Of a stretch of DNA of 64,000 bases, positions 1-6,314 are shown one piece after another (within the stretch, counting starts at the first letter, position 1; every line of letters starts with the position of its first letter). The translations under genes and the position numbers were made by a program. The notes beneath the pieces are model-generated. The model searched no databases. It saw only the letters and a program-made list of their open reading frames with translations, and had not been told where the DNA came from. Origin of the DNA: Argonema antarcticum A004/B2 (GTDB lineage: Bacteria; Cyanobacteriota; Cyanobacteriia; Cyanobacteriales; Aerosakkonemataceae); assembly GCF_023333585.1 (NCBI RefSeq), contig NZ_JAIQZN010000009.1, positions 1 through 64,000 of the forward strand. The letters run 5' to 3'.

Positions 1-686
1 TTACTTCCTTTCTGTTTTTTAGCCAGCTTTTGCTGCTTGCGTTTGAGGTTTTTCTCGTGTTTGGCTAGATGCTTAGGGTTGTCATACTTGGAGACTTTGC
101 TGCCATTGCTCGTAATGGCAAAATGAGTCAATCCCAAGTCAATCCCGATTACTTTACCTTCAGTTGAAACAGCCGGATTGTCGATCTCGCTTTCCGTCAA
201 TATTGAGGCAAAGTATTTCCCAGAAGGTTCTAAGCCGATTGTTACGGTTTTAATTGTTCCTTCTATGTTCCTGTGCAGCTTGGCTTTAACTTTGCCGACC
301 TTACCCGGAAACTGAACAAATCCATCAAGTATCTTGACATTTTGAGGATACTGAATTGATTGCTTACCGTGTTTTGACTTGTAACGCGGGAACTTTGCAC
401 GACCTGCAAAAAAGTTTTTATAGGCAGTTGTGAGGTTGAGCGTTGTTGCCTGCAAGATTTGGCTATAGCATTCAGATAGCCAGAGTGTTTCTTCGGCTTT
501 TTTTAGTTTTGGTAAAAAGGCATTGAGTGCTGACTGACCAAGGCTTTTACCCGTTTCTTTATAAGTCTCTATTGACTTGTTTAGAGCATAGTTCCACCAC
601 CATCTGGCACAGCCAAAGTGCTGAGACAGTAGGGCTTGTTGCTCTAATGTTGGATAAAGTCGAACCTTGACGGCAGTATGCAGCAT
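1..686 (-). CDS. tnpB: IS200/IS605-family TnpB, 5' part (runs off window)
   Basis: RNA-guided endonuclease of IS605/IS1341-type transposons, here only the first 228 or so residues because the frame is still open at base 1. The reading starts MLHTAVKVRLYPT, continues with the typical N-terminal GCARWWWNYALN stretch, and reaches the first RuvC motif GIDLGLTHFA near residue 183 (catalytic Asp), followed by the basic KHEKNLKRKQQKL segment. The ATG at 686-684 has a strong ribosome site (AGGAGGT, about 6 bases upstream). Full TnpB is about 400 residues, so the second and third RuvC residues, the zinc finger and the omega-RNA end lie outside. No tnpA is visible. Family call is secure; activity cannot be judged. 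Confidence 0.93.
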   Translation of the reverse strand, partial: MLHTAVKVRLYPTLEQQALLSQHFGCARWWWNYALNKSIETYKETGKSLGQSALNAFLPKLKKAEETLWLSECYSQILQATTLNLTTAYKNFFAGRAKFPRYKSKHGKQSIQYPQNVKILDGFVQFPGKVGKVKAKLHRNIEGTIKTVTIGLEPSGKYFASILTESEIDNPAVSTEGKVIGIDLGLTHFAITSNGSKVSKYDNPKHLAKHEKNLKRKQQKLAKKQKGS

Positions 687-763
687 CTCCTTACCTCCTT
701 ACTGCATTATACACATTTCAGTAAAATATCCACAAAGATAAAGATTTGGAGATTTCCGTACCG

Positions 764-812
764 TTCGGCTGAGGCGGACGGTGAGCTTGTCGAACTGCAC
801 GGCGAAGCCTAC
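764..812. repeat. GC-rich dispersed repeat (CCGTTCGGCTGAG type)
   Basis: The sequence begins CCGTTCGGCTGAGGCGGACG and ends CACGGCGAAGCC. A relative begins at 52666 (CCGTTCGGCTGAGACG) and ends CTCACGGCGAAGCCC. Imperfect palindromes of this kind are common interspersed repeats in large cyanobacterial genomes. It lies in the gap between tnpB and the NfeD-like gene. An 87-codon open frame crosses it but has no protein-like character. The remaining part of the gap (813-1040) holds only the leader described at 917-1003. Confidence 0.6.
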
Positions 813-916
813 AATCTCCCTGCCTTTCTGTTACTGAGCCTGCCGAAGTATCCCGCCGCTAAACTGAGTACAGTTATAGCGGGGGACAACAGGCGAGTAG
901 TTAAATGCCAGTTTTC

Positions 917-1003
917 CACAAAGTCGATGAGAAGTCGATGAGATCTCGAAGAAGTCAGTCAAAAACTCAGGTAATCACCAGTCTCAATAGTAAATAGCAA
1001 GGG
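917..1003 (+). promoter_or_regulatory. Leader segment shared with the gene at 3243
   Basis: This stretch carries TCGAAGAAGTCAGTCAA then AACTCAG and, after a gap, GTCT-AATA-TAAA. The same words in the same order occur at 3125-3212 upstream of the membrane-protein gene at 3243. Both copies end roughly 30-40 bases before a start codon. The order and spacing suggest a duplicated 5' leader or promoter region. No -10/-35 pair stands out. Its function is unknown. Confidence 0.4.
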
Positions 1004-1040
1004 TCTGCTTGGTGTGGATCTACTTTACCAGGAGGTAAAT

Positions 1041-1526
1041 GTGTTGCTGAGTCCTACCCTAATTTGGTCAGTAATTGGGCCGTCCGTGTTCTGGTTCCTA
1101 ACAGGAGTTATTCTTTGCCTGACTGAGTTGTTTCTAGGTAAAAGTTTGGGAACAAAACTTAAACTTGTACCCCTGATCGCGGGAGTTAGTTCTCTGATAG
1201 TAGGGCTGCTTTTATTGGGGCGAAATTCTCTGCCTCTGTTTAGGTTCCAAGTTATGTACTGGATGGCGGTATCCCTAGCTTCGGTTATCTGGTTACGTCC
1301 TATGTTTCTGAAGCGCAAAAAGTTTATCGTTCGTGATGCAACTGAGGCAAAGACGATTACGGAAATTTTGGCGGGACAAACAGGGCGAGTTATTTATGAA
1401 GGCTGTTTCTGGCAAGCCTGCTGTGAGGATCGCTCAATTGCGATCGCACCTAACCAAAAAGTTTACGTTCTGCGCCGCGAAGGAAACACGCTGATTGTAG
1501 CGCCAGAAAGTATTTTTCATTCGTAG
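1041..1526 (+). CDS. NfeD-like membrane protein
   Basis: Predicted inner-membrane protein with three hydrophobic segments in the first 95 residues (around VFWFLTGVILCL, LIAGVSSLIVGLLLL and YWMAVSLASVIWL). A soluble C-terminal part (TGRVIYEGCFWQACC...VYVLRREGNTLIVAP) resembles the OB-fold of NfeD proteins. NfeD proteins pair with SPFH proteins, and the next gene 55 bases downstream is an SPFH protein. An upstream GTG at 1014 is in frame, but GGAGGT at 1031-1036 points to the GTG at 1041 or the TTG at 1044. The NfeD assignment rests on topology, C-terminal pattern and neighbour. Confidence 0.7.
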   Translation: MLLSPTLIWSVIGPSVFWFLTGVILCLTELFLGKSLGTKLKLVPLIAGVSSLIVGLLLLGRNSLPLFRFQVMYWMAVSLASVIWLRPMFLKRKKFIVRDATEAKTITEILAGQTGRVIYEGCFWQACCEDRSIAIAPNQKVYVLRREGNTLIVAPESIFHS

Positions 1527-1581
1527 GCTATAACTTTTCACCAAATTCGACCATTTTTACTTAACTAATCGGAGCATCACG

Positions 1582-2154
1582 ATGGATCTATTCCAATTGA
1601 TTTTTATAGCATTTTTAACGGCAAGTGGAACCACGATTGCCAATAGCGTCAAGATTATCAAACAAGGTGACGAAGCCTTAGTAGAAAATCTTGGTAAATA
1701 TGATGGAAAAAAACTAGAGCCAGGTCTTACCTTTCTTACTCCATTTATCGAATATGTGGCTTATAAAGGAACGCTGCGGGAACAAATATTAGAGATTCCA
1801 CCCAAACAATGTACCACTCGCGACAGGGTTTCCATTACCGTTGATTTTGTGGTGTACTGGCGGATTATGGACATAGAAAAAGCTTTTTACAAAGTGCAAG
1901 ATCTGAAAGCAGCGATGATGAATTTGCTGGTGACTCAAATTCGGTCTGAAATAGCCAAAATGGAACTCGACGAAATTTTTACCGCTCGCGCTGAAATTAA
2001 TGACGTGCTGGTGAGTGAGTTGGATATTGCTACTGAACCTTGGGGGGTGAAGGTGACGCGGGTGGAATTGCGCGATTTTACGATTGGAAATAAGGTGGTG
2101 CATGAAGCATTAAAAAATCCATCTAAAAGTTTAAACACGGTAGCTCATCGTTAG
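1582..2154 (+). CDS. SPFH/Band 7 (stomatin-like) protein, short form
   Basis: N-terminal hydrophobic anchor followed by a Band 7 domain: IIKQGDEALVENLGKYDGKKLEPGLTF, then EIPPKQCTTRDRVSITVDFVVYWRI and the late-domain pattern WGVKVTRVELRDF. SPFH proteins organise membrane microdomains and often work with NfeD partners, which is the gene just upstream. The protein is only 190 residues. Bacterial stomatins usually continue into a long helical, Ala/Glu-rich tail after the RVELRDI motif, whereas here it stops after about 20 unrelated residues. This looks like a C-terminal truncation. The start has GGAG 8 bases upstream. Confidence 0.88.
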   Translation: MDLFQLIFIAFLTASGTTIANSVKIIKQGDEALVENLGKYDGKKLEPGLTFLTPFIEYVAYKGTLREQILEIPPKQCTTRDRVSITVDFVVYWRIMDIEKAFYKVQDLKAAMMNLLVTQIRSEIAKMELDEIFTARAEINDVLVSELDIATEPWGVKVTRVELRDFTIGNKVVHEALKNPSKSLNTVAHR

Positions 2155-2221
2155 CTAAAGTAATTATGCGATCGCTCTGGTAAGTAAAGGGCGATCGCTT
2201 CGCTATATCATTCTCTAAACT

Positions 2222-2617
2222 CTAGCCTTTCTTAATGTTTGTCTTTAGCAAAGGAGAGTCAACATATATCACCCAATTCTCATCAATAAATTGCATACTT
2301 TCATCGTAAATGAGAATCAGTTCACCAATTTTTTCCGGCTTATCTTGAGAAGCAATCCCATCAGCTTGTAAGGCAAATTTCAGTTGAATCCAACGTTTTC
2401 TGCGCGTAACACCAATAGAACTGCTAATTAATTCAGCAGACAAAAAACGAGGCAAGGCAATCTCTTCATAGAATTCATCCGTTTCATCCCAGTAACCGCC
2501 TATTTTATAATTGCATGATTCTAGATGTTCTTGTACAAGTGCATCAGCATCTACATATTCTAAGATTTCATTCAAATCCTGCCAAAGTTGGTGAGTTTTT
2601 AATTCAATTTGAGTCAT
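2222..2617 (-). CDS. Hypothetical acidic protein downstream of a decayed toxin-like gene
   Basis: A 131-residue soluble protein, clearly acidic (many Glu/Asp, e.g. YWDETDEFYEE). I do not recognise a family. It lies 20 bases downstream, on the same strand, of a small basic gene remnant (2638-2946). Order and charge (basic first, acidic second) are what is seen for polymorphic-toxin tip and immunity pairs, so an immunity role is possible but inferred from layout only. No membrane segments or signal peptide. Confidence 0.65.
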   Translation of the reverse strand: MTQIELKTHQLWQDLNEILEYVDADALVQEHLESCNYKIGGYWDETDEFYEEIALPRFLSAELISSSIGVTRRKRWIQLKFALQADGIASQDKPEKIGELILIYDESMQFIDENWVIYVDSPLLKTNIKKG

Positions 2618-2637
2618 AATAGTTGTTTTATGTATGA

Positions 2638-2946
2638 TTAATGTTCTGTTACGAAACCGGGAAAATGTAAAACTCCATCTATTATTTTTCCATGAAAACG
2701 GCGATCGCCTCCTTTCCCCAAAACTTTTGATTTCAAATCGTAACCCTCTACTTCGGAAGGAACAAGACCAATATTACCGCGAGGAGATACTTGTCCTTTT
2801 TCAATTGCTTTTAAATGCTTGTTATTTTGGTCATATTTTATTCCCAATTGGATTTACTCTTTGCCAAAACATACTATCTGACCATTTGTTGTTTGATATA
2901 CAGTATCAGGCTGAATATCTGCCCAGCTATTGGGTAGAGTTTCCAT
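2638..2946 (-). pseudogene. Small basic gene remnant, interrupted by TAA (possible toxin C-terminus)
   Basis: On the minus strand an ATG at 2946-2944 opens METLPNSWADIQPDTVYQ, which reads through GQIVCFGKE to an in-frame TAA at 2856-2854. The same frame then continues as IQLGIKYDQNNKHLKAIEKG and ends ...DGVLHFPGFVTEH at 2638. The second half is Gly/Lys/His-rich and looks like a compact secreted-toxin or nuclease tip, but I cannot name the family. The opposing 132-codon open frame (2634-3032) has no protein-like features and is treated as a shadow. Confidence 0.45.
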
Positions 2947-3124
2947 TTATTTTACTGCTGCCCAGAGTGGTAAACATGATTATAACTCAATTCGTCTGCG
3001 ATAGGCCGATCGTCCTACCGATGTTAAACTAAAGCACATCGAATTTGCACAACTCAATTTCCTAAAAGTCTTGTGGGATGGGCATCTTGCCCGTCCCATC
3101 GATTTTATCTGTCTGAGGTTATCC

Positions 3125-3212
3125 AAAAAGTCGAACAGAAGTCAGTGAAAAGTCGAAGAAGTCAGTCAAGAACTCAGTGAAGCATCTGTCTTAATAATAA
3201 ACAGGAAGATGC
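3125..3212 (+). promoter_or_regulatory. Second copy of the 917-1003 leader segment
   Basis: Contains AGTCGAAGAAGTCAGTCAAG, AACTCAGTGAAGC and GTCTTAATAATAAACAG, matching the leader of the NfeD-like gene in order and spacing. It ends about 30 bases before the ATG at 3243, next to that gene's ribosome site (CAGGAGAATAG). Shared transcriptional or post-transcriptional control of the two membrane-protein genes is a possible explanation, based on similarity only. Confidence 0.4.
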
Positions 3213-3242
3213 AATTACCACCGATCTTTCAGGAGAATAGCC

Positions 3243-4031
3243 ATGCAACTTAACCAAAAAATTGATTCATCCATCGTTACCGTGAATAATTCTGCACTTG
3301 CAATTCGCAGTTCGGGCAGAACTATACATCAGAAAAATTGGCAACCTTTAATCAAAGCTACTTTAGGTGCTTTTTACTTACTTCTGATTATTGCTTTACC
3401 AGCAACAGCTTGTGGTGGTGGATTTGCCAATACCAGCAAGTTTGAATTTGCTAATCAGCTTTTCTTCCTTCCCGCGATCGCAACAATTTTGCCTTATGGA
3501 ATACCTCTCGTTGCAATCGTTGTCATCGAAGCTTATATTCTGTACAAACGAGAAGATATTCCTTACCTGAAAGCTTGTGCATTCACTACTTTAGCCAACA
3601 TATTTTACCTAATTTCTTGCTCGATCAGCGCAGTGTGTTTCAGTATATTATTTCCGATTTCACTGATTGGTTCAGCGATATCTGCGGCAATGTGCGTTTC
3701 CTTTTTTCAGCGCTGGGGGTACTTAAGAAATATTAGCCAAAGAATGTTTATTTTCTTGGTTTATCTATTCTTCATGGGATTAGGTTTTGCCAGCTTATTT
3801 CTGGTGGAATCGATCAGTGGCTCAGCCGATCGCACTCTTCTTTATGCAGTCACATCAGGAATATTGCTGATTGGGTTTATCTTTGGATTTGTTGCTAAAG
3901 GTTTTGCGATCGCACGCCTTCTTCGAGAAAAACGTCCCACCCTTGCCAGCACTGTTATGTCAATGCACGTAGCTTCATTTCCGATTGTGGCGATCGCATA
4001 TTCCCTGATGAAGTCTTACCGCTGGTTTTAG
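3243..4031 (+). CDS. Polytopic membrane protein of unknown function
   Basis: A 262-residue protein with about six to seven hydrophobic helices, beginning near residue 33 (LGAFYLLLIIALPATACGGG, which could also be read as a signal segment ending at a lipobox-like ATAC). Long hydrophobic runs lie around residues 75-100, 112-150, 162-185, 195-222 and 240-256. The soluble N-terminus is about 30 residues. Ribosome site AGGAG is 7 bases before the ATG. The rhodanese gene follows after 30 bases and may be co-transcribed. I do not recognise the family. Confidence 0.75.
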   Translation: MQLNQKIDSSIVTVNNSALAIRSSGRTIHQKNWQPLIKATLGAFYLLLIIALPATACGGGFANTSKFEFANQLFFLPAIATILPYGIPLVAIVVIEAYILYKREDIPYLKACAFTTLANIFYLISCSISAVCFSILFPISLIGSAISAAMCVSFFQRWGYLRNISQRMFIFLVYLFFMGLGFASLFLVESISGSADRTLLYAVTSGILLIGFIFGFVAKGFAIARLLREKRPTLASTVMSMHVASFPIVAIAYSLMKSYRWF

Positions 4032-4061
4032 ACTATCTGCCCTCAAAAGGAAAATTTAAAA

Positions 4062-4607
4062 ATGCAGAATAAAAAGTTTAAAAAAGGCATCGATCGTTAT
4101 TTACGCCCTTTACCAGTAATCCTTTTTATCAACATTGTCGGTGTTAGTTCTGTTACTTTAGCAGCAGTGGTTAATCACATGGATGTTCCAACCTTTATCG
4201 CCAGTTTGAGTGCCAAAAAAGTGACCGTTTCCGAATTGAAGCAGGGAAAATTGAAAAATGCGATCTTGATTGACGTGCGATCGCCAGAAGAATACGCCGA
4301 AGATCGTATTGCCAATAGCCAACTCGTACCCCTAACAGATATTCAGTCTGGATTCGGCGTGCATCAGATTCAGGTTATTGCCCAGAAGTATATCCAAACT
4401 AATCATACTCAGCCAACAATCGTACTTTATTGCACAAGAGGCCCGCGTTCGGTCAAAGCATACAAAAAATTGGAAAAAACCGGACTTAATTTGGTGTTTC
4501 TAGAAGGCGGTATCAAAGCATGGCGGCAACTTATACCTGTCTCAAAAGATGTAGAAACATTAGCACCTATTACCGCACCTGTGAAAAAGGTTGTCAGGGG
4601 TAAGTAG
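4062..4607 (+). CDS. Membrane-anchored or exported rhodanese-domain protein
   Basis: N-terminal hydrophobic segment (residues about 18-35) followed by one rhodanese domain: DVRSPEEYAEDRIANSQLVP is the substrate-entry motif, and the active-site loop is LYCTRGPRS with the catalytic Cys. The end is FLEGGIKAWRQL. Single-domain rhodaneses move sulfane sulfur or bind anions. The anchor places it at the membrane or periplasm. It follows the membrane protein at 3243 by 30 bases, with AAAAGGA upstream. The call is secure; the substrate is not known. Confidence 0.9.
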   Translation: MQNKKFKKGIDRYLRPLPVILFINIVGVSSVTLAAVVNHMDVPTFIASLSAKKVTVSELKQGKLKNAILIDVRSPEEYAEDRIANSQLVPLTDIQSGFGVHQIQVIAQKYIQTNHTQPTIVLYCTRGPRSVKAYKKLEKTGLNLVFLEGGIKAWRQLIPVSKDVETLAPITAPVKKVVRGK

Positions 4608-4632
4608 GTAGGCGTAAATAAAGTGAACAGCC

Positions 4633-4666
4633 AGAAACCCGGTTTCTTAGAGAAACCGGGTTTCTT
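4633..4666. repeat. Paired GAAACC(C/G)GGTTTC hairpin repeats
   Basis: Two adjacent self-complementary 15-16-mers (AGAAACCCGGTTTCT then AGAAACCGGGTTTCT) sit directly after the rhodanese gene and can fold into a strong hairpin. The same unit recurs at 16637-16652 and 16689-16704, 26086-26129, 40471-40486, 42173-42206 and 61064-61079, always intergenic and often as an inverted pair. It is probably a mobile palindromic repeat that may also act as a transcription terminator. Confidence 0.8.
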
Positions 4667-4727
4667 GGAGCCCTTTCTTTGCGATCGCAAAAAGTTGATA
4701 TACTGTTTTTGGTAGATAAATCAAACA

Positions 4728-5225
4728 ATGGTTATTCTAGAAAACACAAAAAAACACCTAAAATTTCGACATCGACCCTATTCGCTTTGGCTAGGTACAA
4801 CTGGCTGGATGGGAGGCACTTTTTTGCTCATCTTGCTAATTTACCACAAACTTGGATGGTTAACTTACGTCTTGTGGATACCACCTCTTCTTTTATTAAG
4901 TCTTGTGGCGAGTGGTTTAGTGCTAATTTTAGCCGGACGGGTGGTTATCTGTCATTTTGATAAAGATTACAACAGCTTCACTATCAAGCGATGCGGTTTG
5001 CTTAAGACTAAGGTGATTTGGCATTCCCTTACCGATGTTTTAGATGTGCAGCTTCAGTCACCAAGCTGGCATCATCAGGAAGCGGTTGATTATCAGATTA
5101 CGCTCTTTTTGAAATCCGGTGAAAGCTTAAAGCTCAACTTGGGACTTAAGTCGAACGCACAAAAATTAGAAACTCTTAATCTGATTCGCGGCTTTCTGGG
5201 TATGCCGCCGGAAAAATGGGGCTAG
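4728..5225 (+). CDS. Small membrane protein with a PH-like soluble part
   Basis: A 165-residue protein with two closely spaced hydrophobic helices (about residues 24-42 and 47-70) and a beta-rich C-terminal half (RVVICHFDKDYNSFTIKRCG ... DYQITLFLKSGESLKLNLG). This resembles bacterial membrane-bound PH-like domains in layout, but I cannot name a family. It ends 27 bases before the next gene, suggesting one transcript with the C39-like peptidase. No clear ribosome site precedes the ATG. Confidence 0.65.
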   Translation: MVILENTKKHLKFRHRPYSLWLGTTGWMGGTFLLILLIYHKLGWLTYVLWIPPLLLLSLVASGLVLILAGRVVICHFDKDYNSFTIKRCGLLKTKVIWHSLTDVLDVQLQSPSWHHQEAVDYQITLFLKSGESLKLNLGLKSNAQKLETLNLIRGFLGMPPEKWG

Positions 5226-5252
5226 GGAATCTAAACTCACATCTTGCACAAT

Positions 5253-6290
5253 ATGCTACTACAGACGCTGGTAACGCTAATTTTGGGTTCTTGGATGTTC
5301 GTTATAGGACAACGCATCGGACGAGTAATGTTGCGAAAAGGAGCAACTGCAAACGATATTTTTAAAGGTAAAACACACTTATTAATCGCATTTTTAATGG
5401 TTTACTTGGGTTTGGTATTACTAGCTCGTTTAATTCCGGAAATGCAAGCTTTACCAGTAGAGTGGCGTTTCTATAGTTTGCAAGTCACTTGGACAGTTAT
5501 GCGCCTTTTGCTGCTATTTATTGGCGGGGTAGCTTTCACCATCAGTCGGCATACTTCCCGCATTCAGGTAGTATCTGTACTTTTGATTTGCTCGCTAGGA
5601 TTGGGAAGTTTTACTGCTGCTGAAGCTTACTTTTTATCTCCTATTTACGCTTCTTTAGAAGATAACTTGCAACCCAACGGTGTTTTTAAACAAACTTCCA
5701 ATAGCAGTTGTGGCCCATCCGCATTAGCTACTGTGCTGCGTGTTTGGGGAATAGATGCGACAGAATCAAGCATTGCTCGTTTGGCGGGAACGAGTCGGTT
5801 AGGCACTTCTATGGCGCAGTTGCTGATAGCAACTCGATCGGTTGGTATGGATGGAATTGAATTAGAAGCAACTTGGGAGCAAATGCAACTAATCAATCGT
5901 CCTGGTGTGTTGGGGGTTTGGTTTAGAGATGGGGTGAGCGTCATTCCTCATGCCGTAGCCTTGTTAGGTTTAAATGGCAATAATGCTATAATTGGTGAGC
6001 CAACTAGAGGGAAAATTTACTATGTCGCTCGCCAGCAATTTGAAAGAAATTGGCGCGGACAATATCTCCCCATTTTTCGCAGTCAAGATATCTCGATAAC
6101 GGTTTCTCAAGCGGTGTCTTATCTTCAGCGATCAGGCCAAAAAATCCAAAATCACGCTGAGTTAGAGCCAGCTATCCAAGACTTTCAAAAAAAGTTGGGT
6201 TTGAAAGTTACTGGCAAATTAGACCGTCAAACAGTCTTGCTTCTTAGCGGTTCGTTTCTGGAAAGAGTACCTACTCTGAAAAGTAGATAA
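5253..6290 (+). CDS. Membrane protein with C39-like cysteine peptidase and peptidoglycan-binding domains
   Basis: Four hydrophobic helices in the first 130 residues are followed by a papain-like C39 domain. NSSCGPSALATVLR has the catalytic Cys, VIPHAVALLGL the His, and the third position is GEPTRG, where C39 enzymes usually have Asp-Pro. The C-terminus (AVSYLQRSG ... FQKKLGLKVTGKLDRQT) is a peptidoglycan-binding repeat. C39 peptidases cleave double-glycine leaders in bacteriocin export, but no ABC transporter domain or precursor peptide is present here. A TTG at 5244 is an alternative start. It lies between the small membrane protein and the AAA-WD40 gene, both on the same strand. Confidence 0.82.
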   Translation: MLLQTLVTLILGSWMFVIGQRIGRVMLRKGATANDIFKGKTHLLIAFLMVYLGLVLLARLIPEMQALPVEWRFYSLQVTWTVMRLLLLFIGGVAFTISRHTSRIQVVSVLLICSLGLGSFTAAEAYFLSPIYASLEDNLQPNGVFKQTSNSSCGPSALATVLRVWGIDATESSIARLAGTSRLGTSMAQLLIATRSVGMDGIELEATWEQMQLINRPGVLGVWFRDGVSVIPHAVALLGLNGNNAIIGEPTRGKIYYVARQQFERNWRGQYLPIFRSQDISITVSQAVSYLQRSGQKIQNHAELEPAIQDFQKKLGLKVTGKLDRQTVLLLSGSFLERVPTLKSR

Positions 6291-6314
6291 GTTAGATAAA
6301 ATCCTTACATTTTC

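Noticed and set aside
678-941. 87-codon plus-strand open frame upstream of the NfeD-like gene
   Set aside because: It crosses the GC-rich dispersed repeat and the leader, has no ribosome site and no protein-like composition.
2634-3032. 132-codon plus-strand open frame
   Set aside because: It lies antisense to the interrupted small gene, whose other-strand reading makes better sense; no ribosome site.
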